A stretch of 64,000 nucleotides of DNA from Watersipora subatra (lineage: Eukaryota; Bryozoa; Gymnolaemata; Cheilostomatida; Watersiporidae), in NCBI RefSeq assembly GCF_963576615.1, contig NC_088715.1, forward strand, positions 3,922,001-3,986,000. Reading direction: 5' to 3'. A program made the position numbers and the translations under genes. Shown piece by piece: positions 11,801-23,800 of this stretch (its first letter is position 1; the number at the start of each line of letters is the position of its first letter). Below the pieces are notes generated by a model. That model searched no databases and was not told where the DNA came from. It saw nothing but the letters and a program-made list of their open reading frames with translations.

Positions 11801-14800
11801 GCATATAGCGTTATATATACATATATATATATATATGAGAGTAAGATATATATATATATATCTATATATATATACAACTTTCAAGACAGATAGATCTGAT
11901 CAGATAGATCATCAGATGTGTCGACAAAACAGAGAATAGGCAGCTGCGCAATGGCTCATAAATACAAAGGCGATCGATTGGTGCAGGTGTTACTGTGTTG
12001 GTCTACTAATCTGAATGTGATGAGTTGGAGCATCGTCGAAAGTTCTCTTTTATCCTAACCTTGACCGTGGTTACAGATAGACGGTGAACAGGTAGTACCG
12101 CTCCTTTTATAGTAAAAATGTTTCATTGTTCCTTTATTGCAGACGTATAAAATACTTATTATTGCAGAATTGACTTTGCTGCTTAGAAAAAAAAGCAAAT
12201 CACTGTAAATGAATGTCAAAGATGTGCGCTCCCTATCAACTTATTGTAAAAATCACCACAATCATGGTCTATAAAAATAGTGAGATTGGTCAAAAAAAGG
12301 AGGAAAGTTGTTGAGGCAAACCAAAATACTGCAGTTACGGTACAGCCCACAAATAAAAAGAGCTGAGTCATATTTTTCCCTTTTTCATGGCCAAAGAGGA
12401 ACGGATTAGCCCATTTATATGTATTTTACTGTTCTTACAACATAAAATCCCTATAACTTAAATGTTCCTGGAATAAATTATTTACGTTGTAGGAGCGCAT
12501 ACTGTACATGTATTTCAATTTTTTAATGTTTTTTATTTACATTTTTTTACAAACATTTATTAACTGTGAATTAATGACACCGCAAAACGTTCGCTGCGAC
12601 GTAGCAAGAGACTACTGCATGCGAATTTGAACTTGCCTTGATATTATACAGCGCAGTATATCAGCACTACTCACCAGCTATAAGCCAGGCAAGTAAAAAG
12701 ACCCCATTAATAGAGTTGCAGCAAACGCCAATAGGTAGACTATCATCATCATCATCAGAGCCTACAAGTGTATAGAATAAGTGTATAGAATAAGTGTATA
12801 GAATAAGTGTATAGTATAAGTGTATAGAATAAGTGTATAGTATAAGTGTATAGAATAAGTGTATAGAATAAGTGTATAGAATAAGTGTATAGAATAAGTG
12901 TATAGAATAAGTGTATAGAATAAGTAAACGTATACCGTAAGTCCTTATGCACAAGCCACGCGGCTTGTGGTTGGGTGTGGCTTCTGGTTCAAGGTCATAG
13001 GCCGCGGCTAAAGCCAAGTTTTTAAAACTTACGTGGGACTCAGGGCGGCTTCTCGATAAATGCGGTCTCTGTTCAGTTCCGAGCTATAACCATATCATCG
13101 CAGTCATTATACACTTTTATGTACGGGGTTTTTGCGATCTACTCATTCATTTTCAAGGTCATGTTTATGGAATACTTTAGACTAAAGAAGAATTTATCAC
13201 TCATGTTTAACCCACCACAGTCATAGGTTATTAACACCTTTTCATTCTTGACCGGCATGTTTCCATAAACGTGAAGCCCTCTAACAGCGCAATAAAAATC
13301 TAGCTGAGACATGGCAAGGAAGTTCTTGATGCAAGGGTTTAAGAATTTTAATTCGAACTTGGAAGTAAAAGAAAATTCTTTTCACATGTACTGATGTAGC
13401 CTGTTTTCTTATTCAAGAGGACGGGGGTATAGTGAAACCCGTCTCAACACTCTCACTCCCGAAGGGGTCAAGGACGGCAAAACCTCAGCCATTAGCCACG
13501 GTCTGTGGGCATACGCGGCTTGTTGGAGGATTATTTTTTCTTTCGTGAGTCATCTGTTTTTGAGCACAAGCCGCGCGGCTTGAGCATGAGGACTTACGGT
13601 ATAACTGTATAGTACAGGTGTATAGTATAAGTACATGTATATAACTGTATAGTACAAGTGTATAGTATAAATGTATAGTACAAGTACACATATATAAGTG
13701 TATAGTATAAGTGTATAATATAAGCACACATGGCTTAAGTTCACTAAGTTATACATATTCAAACTAATCATCATTGGTTTAGATTTAGGAAGAAACTAAA
13801 CTGACAATAATACCTACTCAGACTTGTACTCAGACTTGTTTCACCCCAAACTCACTTCTTGCAGCGGTAGTTCCTCCACCACAGAAGCTGCAGAGAGCGA
13901 TAAACACACCGGAGACAATGAGGTAGATGGGCAGGTACTTCTCAGCTGGGCAGTCATGCACGTACTTGGCACCTTCAAGTTAAACAAACATCAAAACTTG
14001 GCTTTTTACCAATTGGTAGGAGAGCAAAAGTATGTCAGACATATACCTATCATGATATAACTAGTTCCTCTACTCATTCATTTTTTTCATACTTTGTTTC
14101 AAGGTCACAGCCTTAGGCCCAGCCTCCTAGCTCCAATGAGTATTTTTTATAAATTAAGGCTAGCTTGAGAGGATTGTAACGAGTCCATACAAAGTGGCAG
14201 CCGTCTTCCGCTGACTCCCCGCCTTCCTCAGACCGCTCATTCTACCAAATTCTTACAACTTCCTCTCCATACCCCATCTGTAGCATTTCTAAAGATTTTG
14301 ATTGTGTTCTTTCTAGTTTCACCAAAAAACCTGACAACTATTGCAAATGCATTATGGAAAACTTCCATAATTGTAAAGATTCAGGAAAAGCCTGAGGCTG
14401 GTTTCAAAGCTTCTTAAAAATGACTAAATTTTGATATAAACATAACTAAACAATGTAATTAGTCTGTAAACGAAATTATAGCAGCAGTGTTGGAACCTTT
14501 TCATCACATTTGGTACACGCAAAAAAACTAACAGCAATAATAATATAATAATAATAACCAGGTAATAACAACAAAAACATTTTAATAAGTTGAACAGGCG
14601 TTTATTAATGCCAGTCTACAGACCAAAAAATTCATCTTTCATTAAGCCAATGGGTCGACAACACATTAGCATGCGTTGTCGATACGTTTTTTCAAAACAA
14701 ACATATTTGTCTATATCAGTAAAGGTAAAACCAATGCACCAGTGATTGACTAAAATGGCTCATAGTGCGATTTTCGTTCAATTTATTTCCCATTCCAAGC

Positions 14801-17800
14801 TAATTGTGGACAAAAACTTGGATTTCAAACAATGACAGCTTTATATAAACCACTACTTATATAATGACAAAGATATTTTTTGCTAGTAATAGATATATGA
14901 AAACCTTTAGTATAAATCGGAACTATTTGCAAAACATTTCAAATAATTCATTCAAAAATTAAATCTTATAGTATCTTTTTTATAGTTTACGTTAGTAGTA
15001 TAGGAAGGCATTTTTCGACCTGCTTACAATTAAATTTATATAACGCTTTTGAATATGCTTACAATGCAATTATATAGTTGTTTTCGTTCTGCTTACATTA
15101 ATTTCAGGCGCGTAGCTCAAGCGCCTACCCGCCACTGTTTATAAAGCTTTGAATATGCTTACAATGTAATTATATAGTTGTTTTCGCTCTGCTTACATTA
15201 ATTTCATGAGCGCAGCTCATCCGAGCACCACCCACTGTTAACGCGTAATTATCGTGCATATTTTACGTCCTTATGCTAGCCTAATTACAATGCGAATAGT
15301 CTTTTTAAATCTGCTTACCTTGTACCTGCTAATCTGGTACATCAAACGCGTAGCCTTAAGCCATGACTTTAAACCGGTTCACATTATTTCCATAGGTAAT
15401 AATGTCAGACTAATCCCCTTCATCTTTCTAACGTTCAACTATTGCCGATACACAATTTCCATCGCACTCATTTGTCAAGTTTTCCGTTTAATTAGCCTGA
15501 CCTCAGATAACTATTAGACTACGCTTCTGGTTCACATTATTACCATACTCATTTGTCAAGTTTTCCGTTTAATTAGACTGACCTCAGATAACTATCAGAC
15601 TTGTGGTTTTGCAAATGTGAATCCGAATCAGATTTAAACATTTGAGAATTCATACTTGTCATCATTCTGCCCGTCACGATGGCTTCTAACTCACCTAATT
15701 CAAACGATAAATCGGAGTCTTTCTCACCTAAATCTATCGATACATCGGACAAAACATTTAAGATGAAGGGGGTACAGACCCTTCGTGCAGAACAATTTTA
15801 TCCTCTCAATGTACCGAAGAAACCCGTTGCTATGGTAAGACCGAGCCTAAAACTGCTACCTCCTTTAGGACCTCTAGGAAGAGGTGAACGATTTCTCAGG
15901 CGTACACAGTGAGTATATTCGTTTTTTATTTCTTGTCAATTTTTGGTTTTTTGTATATTCCTATATGGATTACTTATCATTAGGCTATAAGCAAACATTA
16001 TCCTTTTTAGCGAAGTACCAGAGAACAGTATCATATATCCGGATCATTCGCTTTATGATCATTATGTCAACAAACATAGAAACCTTTACAGGTATGTATA
16101 ACTTTATCTTTGAATTGATACATACACATGATTTTCTTGATTAAATTTGTTTATTTAAACGTGATAAAATAAAAGAACATGAATAAAATTGATAACTAAA
16201 AATAAAACAGATCATGATAAAACTGAACTTATCTGTGATAACACAAATGGAAAATCGATAATCTTTAAGGAATTCACATCAGCACTGGGTACATCTCGAT
16301 ATTTATTCTTGATATAATTGAATATTACAGCATCGTTTTCAAATAAGTCATTCTCGTTATTTAGCATATGCACAATATGGTCTAGTGTATAACCTCTGGC
16401 TATATGTGTCAGAAAAAATATCACGTATTCTCCGCACACAGTACTCATTGGAGATTGTAATTGTATGTCGTTATGATGGAAATCGATGCAGTTATCCAAG
16501 ACATCTCCTATTTCGGGTAAACTGGCTGGCGTTCTTCCAAAACTGTCAAAGTAAATTCCTCTACCGTCTTTGGTCTTTACGACACACACCCAATGCTCAC
16601 CTCTGTGATTATGAGGCTTGGTATTGATCACCAATGAGCATGGAAACTTTAGAGCTGACATCGGTATCAGATCTAATGGAAACACTCCCAAAAAGTTCAT
16701 TTCGTTTACGTTTGGGTCAGATCTAAGTATTGCGTATAGTTGTTTGCTATCCATGATCTTCAACTAAAGAAATTTGGTAGCACTGCTCTGTTCTTGTCAA
16801 TCTTTATAGTTGCATCAAACTCTGCGTATACGATCACGTTTACTGGTACGTCTAAGCCACTGTTGAATTTTGCTTCAAATCTTATGTTACCTTTCTTTAA
16901 TACATTGAAAGATCCATCGTCATCCAATGAAGGTGTAAGATCAAAGGCTAGTAGCGAATAACCATGCGCGTATTCTGTTCTATCAATTCCAATACCTACA
17001 TCTTTGAAAGCTTTTCCTGTACCCTCTATTAACGAGAAGTAACTTCTAAGAAACTGATCGTTTGAAAAGTCGGTAAAGAATGGCTTTTGAGGGACCATTT
17101 TTCCATCGACTAGCAAACTGCAGTATTTCAAATTCTTATGTTTAAAATTGAATGGGTTGTATTCAAAGTTTCCTTCAAAACTGCGTGCATCCACCATACC
17201 TATGACTATTCTCTTTGGCAAGATACCGTTAAACAGATTCTCTTCATTACATGACAGAGAGCCTGATGGTATGTTGAACGACTTCATGGTAACTCTTCGA
17301 ATAGGATACAAAGCTGGCTTCAGCTCTTTCTCTAACATTTCATCTGTATGCCATCATTTATTTTGACTTTTCTTACAAAAAAAGATGCATTAATTATCTT
17401 GAGTTTGAAGCCTGAAGCACCGCCTGACATAAGGATTAGTTTATCCGAGTTTTTGATTAAAGTAAGTTTCAGATCTACTCCGTTTAACAAATATCTATTC
17501 TGAAAAAATATGTCCGAGTGAATTTTTCCAATCAACTGAACTGTTTTACTTTTCTCTGTTAACCTTTTTCTCTCAACAAATCCTTTATTACTATCATTAC
17601 GAGCCTCCATTGCATTAGCCGTATCTTTCGCAAACATTGACATGGTAAGTTGTGATTGCTTTGATTCGTCACTATATGAAAGTAATGTTTCAATCATGGC
17701 TCTGTAGTGGTAGAGGTTTGAGGAATCTGTGATTATAACATCATTTAAGCTGACATCTATTTGTTGAAATAATGTCTGTCCTATCAAATTGATAGGAGCT

Positions 17801-20800
17801 ACTTCTGCGTCATCATCGATATTGCTTCCATCAGCTTTTGTTATTTTGACTTCTAAGTGAAGATAGCTTGATTTTAGGTCCATATAATAATTTGAATCTC
17901 CAGAAACAAAAAACTTGATAGGAGAATCATCTTGTACACTAGAAGTAGGTATATGCTCAACATGCATTCCTTCTTCTATGGACGCTTGGGTGGGATGATT
18001 GGAGAACAGTTCTAGCTCCGAATTGGAGGCCAAGCAGCTATTTTCAAATGTATAAGACATTGTTAGACAGACGAAAAAGATATGTTATGTGTACCGATAA
18101 CATTGATACACTGAAACATTAATAAAAGTCTTAACATTTTATAGTATTGTCAATTCTGTCAGAGGTTATATGAATAACGATGATTGGCTTTAAGAAAAAA
18201 TATCTCTTTTCGATAATCGTGGCCTTTTACGCTTGCTTGTTGATCTCTTTGCACCACTACTTGGTCGTTTCCTCTTTTTGGTCTTAGGAATAGTTGATAA
18301 TAGATAACTAGCAGATTTATCTAGTAGCTTGTTTCCAGCGTTTTGGGCATTCATTCTGATCGAATGTTTTAAGTTTTTGCCTTCGAGTCCATCTTTTGCT
18401 ACGTTTATTCCAGTTTCAATAGCTGTTTTTGCGAGTCCTTTAGCCCCTTGCTTCAATGCTGGTAGTAAACTTTGCATCATCCCAGCGAATATGTTTCCTA
18501 AACCATGACCTTTTTGATATCTTGAACCTATGTAAATCGGTACATCGCTACCTCTACCAGTTTGATTGTACATTTCACTGTATTGTTTTGCTACGGTTGC
18601 GACATTGAGAGGTGTTATCGACATTTTTGTTATCTGTTCAGTTGATCAGTTCGCCTAGTCTAGTGTACACACTGTACGTCCATAGAGAAATGGAACGATT
18701 TCTCCAAAGTCTGTGCATATATAGATTGAAATAGTCTTGACATTGTTTTGAGAGATAGGAACATATTGTACATTTTTAAACTCTGTACATTGAATATTCC
18801 AATGTCTTCCTGTTACAGGAACCGCCCTGAGTAAGGGTGCTTCTACATCTCCTATGGAGGTATACCTAGCGATATTACAGTAAACGAGGAGATTAAAAAT
18901 AGTATCAACTTTTATGGGTTCTGCACCTTGTAAAATGAATTCCGTAGAGAGGCTTCCCGAAACAGCATTTGACTCTGTATCAACTGTATCAGGAATGGAT
19001 GCAGCCAAAGAAACTACATTTGAAATTTGTCCATTGTTCGGACAGAGATTTGATAGGTGTTTCAGGTAATCATTGACTTTTTTGGTGGGACATCCGAGTA
19101 TATGCTCCAAATTTTCACCGAACTCAAATGACAAATCTTCGATATCGGTCAGTCTTATTTCACATAGTCTCCTGACTTCATTAAATTGAAACGAAATAGA
19201 GTTGGAAGTATCTTCATCACAGTGTTTTTTGATTTTATCATTCAAGTGCTCTAAATGTTTTTGAGGAGATGTATAATATCCATCATCTACTTTCATTTCT
19301 GTAACGATTTTGTTCTTTGTAATTGAAAAATGTGCTTTTGTTACGTTGTACCACGATTTGGCAAATTGAATTTCTGTAAGACCAACTTCCCATCTACCAT
19401 TTGATAGGTTAAGCGTTTGAGGTAGCTGAACTGAAAACCTAGCTAATGTATTGTTTGGAAAATTATCCATTGAAGCGTTAGAAGGTACCACGACTCTCAT
19501 TTTTACTCAAATGAAAAGTGGTAAAGATTGCACTAGTTTTTATAATTAGATATTATATCTCTCTTATCTATATACGAGTTGAAACTGGGAGGATATCCCA
19601 ACCATTTCACAAGAAGTTGTGTTTTACCATTTACTTTTCTCTGTCCCAAAATCGATTCAATCTTATAAGTATTGTTTTGTTTTTCTACTTTTTGTAGCTC
19701 TGGTTCATACCACGTTCCTTCCAATAGATTCCCTGAGCTATCTTTGAGAGAATATACTGGAGGATTTGTAATACGACAATCAGCAATAGTAAATATCTCT
19801 TCACTCCATTTAGGTAAGTATCCTTTTGAAAATGTTGTGCTATATTTTGAAATTCTCACTGTATCACCTATTGAATATCTAAAACGTATCTCGGGTGGCT
19901 TAGGTGTGTCTGGGTTATATATTTTATGCCATATCATCTCACTATTTGCTTCAGAAACTTTATTAGGTGGTAATCCAATCGTAGAATGAAATGATTCGTT
20001 GTAAGATGAAACAAGATCTTCTAGTATATCTATATATCTGTATGAATTAGTGTGTGTGAAATATCTAAACAGTTTAGATTTGATAGTTCTTTGCAATCTT
20101 TCGATTAACGAAGCTTTGATTTCTTGGTTATTCGTGGTATAGTGGTGTATTTTGAACTTTTTTGTAACTCGCTTGAAATGTGCATTAAAAAATTCACCAC
20201 CTTTATCTGTGTTTATTTGAGCTGGTGCGATAGTCTCTAGAATCATTTGCTCAAAAGCTCGAGCAACTTCCTGACCCGATTTTGATTTTAGTGGTTTAAC
20301 AGCTGCCTGTCTCGTGAAAACGTCAATTCTCAATAACATATATTTAAAACCATTGTTATATTTTTGTAACTTTGATAAATCACCCAAGTCTAGTTGCCAT
20401 AGACTATTAATTCCAGACACCACAAACTGTCTTCTTTTAAATTTCCTTTTCACAGGTTTGTGTAAAGTGTAGGTATCAGATTGATTTAACCAATCTTCTA
20501 TCAGATTTGGAGCTACTTTTGATTTTAGAAGTTTTGCAAGTCTAGCTTTCCCTGTGTAACCAGCCGGGCTTTTAACGTTATAATAGGTCTTTTCTAAATA
20601 TCGTTTTTGTTGGTTTTTTCTACTCTTCATTTTCATGAATCGAAGGGTTCCCAGTCATCAATATCCTTCTTTCTTCCTCGAGTTTTAGGTTTCATCTGTG
20701 AGCTTTTTAGAGTGGGAGATGATTTTATATTTCTTTTTTTCGGTTGCCTTTTAGCGTAAGGTGAAGTACTCTCTGACAGAAGACCAGCGAATACTCCCCA

Positions 20801-23800
20801 TCCCTTTGGTCTCACAAATTTTGTATGAGGATTCACTGCCTTGTCAAGAAGGTTAGAAATATTACTTCCAGGAATTTCCTCTCCTCGTATCAATACTTCT
20901 CCTGTATTAGTATACTTTACATCATCTTTCAACGTTCCTAAAAGTTGTTTCGCTTTTGGTTTGTATCGATGATCAATTCCAGCATAGACATCATAAGGCG
21001 TTTTCGTTGATTGTTCTTCTTTTGCTTGTAGGTCATTTGCTGACTCAGCATTGTCAACTTGTATATCTTTCTGAGGTGGATCGGTAATTCGCGTGGAATC
21101 TATATGTTGTTGTTGGTTAGTATTATATTTCTGTTGATCTAAATTTCTCCTCGGAATGTTTCTTGTCTGTGTATTTTGAAATTCTGTTAGAGCCTGGTTG
21201 TATTCTGACACCTTTTCGGATTCAGTCAAATACGGGTTATTAACTATAGCTAACATCATTGCATCTATGTGTTTTAGCTCTCTCTTCTCAATAGGTTCGA
21301 GTCTAGACTTAAAGTGAGGCGATGACAATAGCTGATCTATATTGGTAGAATCTATTAACAGAAACTTCTTAGCTTCAGAGCTCATTTTCTTTTCTTCTTT
21401 ATAGCGCTAGTGATAACTGGTATTAAAGAGCCAATTAGTGGAGCTAGTAGACTTGTAAGAAATCCTCCTTTCTGTATAAGTTCGCGTTTCGATTTTTGTG
21501 TCGTAGATTTTTTAGCAATTGCTCTTATATTCGTTTTATATTTTGCTAGTCTCTTCTTATCTTTAGGCAATAATTTTACTCTACCCTGCAATACGTTATG
21601 ACAAATGTCTGAAATACAACTGATGAGTTCTGGTTTGGCGGATTTGAGTACTGAACGGGTAGTGTGTTTATCACAATTTGACAAGAGTTGTAGCATTGGC
21701 ATATGCTTCTTAACCCTTTTAGTCATGATCCGTACTGCTTAATGAATAACGTTCAAATGGTAGCCTCGTAGATTTTGAGATATAAATATAGGTATCATTG
21801 TTTGGAAATATCGACGTTCTTAATCTCAAGGAATCTGGAGTGTCTTGTTTTAAATCAATTAGTAGATAACCATATGGCATTGAGGTAGCGTCTCTAAATG
21901 AGTCTATCATAAATTTAGACTGTCCTTTTCCATACATTTGCCTAGCCAAAAATGATACTTGATTCACATCACGAGGGTTTCGAAATAATATTAAATAGCT
22001 TGAATTGAGATTCATTGTTCGAACGTGTTGATTTTTATGAAATAAGTTCTGTGTCAGAAACACTACACTCATGTTTCTATGGTGTACGTATTTAGTAAAT
22101 ATCTCAGACATATCTTGGTTGACTTGCTCCATCATATCGTCGTAAATGATCAGTTTTCTAATTGATTTATCAAGTTCATTCACATCAATCATTCCTTCGT
22201 GAAACGTAACGTTTGTAAATGTATCGTAGAGGGGTTGATATTCCTTATAGCATAGGTAAATTTTTTCAGGTGGAGGATCTATCATTTGCTCTCTGCTGGC
22301 TAACAACTCAGCAATCCATACCGATTTGCCAGCTTGACTAGGCCCCGCTACTATAGCAGAAAATGGATGGATCAACGGAAGTGTCATGATAACGAATAAA
22401 CTAAAGATGGTCAGTAGCTGACATATATAATGCACAAACTGCACAGATCGTGAATGACGCTATTAAAACAAACGTTACAGCATTAGTATGATTGGATGAT
22501 GATTTTAGATGCATCTGGATCCTGTCTATGAAAGGATCTATTTTGTTAATTTTTCCTGTTGATGCGTATAATTCGCACAACCTTACTATAAAATAAAGAA
22601 TTGCTAGAAGATTTCCTTCTGATGATTTTGACTCTATTAGTTGTCTGGATACTATATCTGCTAGCTCAGCATAGTCCTTTCTTAGTGATAATATAGCAAG
22701 TTGTTTAATTTTATTTTTCTGTTCATTGTTTATCAGCTGTAGCAAGATATTGAGCGTATTCAGTGATCTATCAATGCGTTTGTCATGACAATGAACATCT
22801 CCTCCATTGAGTTTGGACCAAACAAAGAAATATAAATGATCAGTTATCGATTTTGTTATTTCTTTAGCAAGAGCCATGGTTTACACGAGTGGATAGCAAG
22901 AGAAGAAATAAATAAAACTTACAAATACTTTACATTATATACACACAAACATGCACAAATTATACAAATAATCCTATAAATGGGTAGGAAAGGTCGTTAC
23001 TCCATTTACGGCTACTTTCCTCTTTCCATATAGATAGTTTAGACCCTTTCTCTTTTGAATGTATGTAAATATTTTAGGTCCTTTTATACGAAAGCCACGA
23101 TTTGTCCCTGTTGATATCTCCTGATTAATGAGAACATCCCTATAATCCTTGGATGTCAGCGCATTATGTCTCTTTGATATCCCTTTCGAACTATGTTTAC
23201 TTTCGTCTCCTATGCAGTAGTAGCATTTGCTACACAAAGCTATCACTCCATCACCTCTCCATTCAGTGTGAAATTTACCAACAGTACGTGAGTCATATTT
23301 GGCAACCGTCTTGCAACAATCTCGAGCCATCCATTTCATACCGCTAAACATACAATCAAAAAATGATTGTTTATGTAAGGGACAGTATTCAACAGCAAAC
23401 CACTTATCGTAATCACACATAAACTGTCTCCTTTTCTCTGGAGGAACAGCTACGAATAGATTTGGCTCCGAGAGTGAGAGGTACATTGAGTCTGTGTCAC
23501 ATTGAATTAGTGAGAATTTGTCGAATGGAATGAAAACCAACAAGAAATCAAAATAGAATTTCAACAACAACAATTTAGCGTATTCCAACACAAAGAAACC
23601 TATCTGAATTGGAATGTCAAGCCTGATTGATTGTTTTGCGTGTTGAACCTCAGTCACGCCATTCATCTCTTCCATTTGTCTGAAACCTTTCTCATTCACT
23701 ATAGATGCTGCTGTCGTTTCTGTCAATTGATAGAACGATATATCAGTATGCTTCTCCTTGTTGACTAATGTCCTCCCGTAGGCAGAGTTTCCTACAATAC

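Noticed and set aside
12667-13017. 116-codon minus-strand frame with YTLIL repeats
   Set aside because: It runs from a minisatellite through a true exon of the TMEM272-like gene in frame by chance; only 12675-12761 is supported by splice sites and paralogue alignment.
15884-16144. 86-codon plus-strand frame across the left accessory gene intron
   Set aside because: The spliced model with GT/AG ends and matching phase explains the region better; this frame reads through the intron.
17325-17345. Programmed -1 frameshift joining the capsid halves
   Set aside because: No X-XXY-YYZ slippery heptamer or evident downstream structure at the junction; a simple indel or a true split is more likely.
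22388-22444. Longer ATPase N-terminus
   Set aside because: It would start at GTG inside the neighbouring gene and add a hydrophobic stretch not expected in packaging ATPases; ATG at 22387 fits the family.
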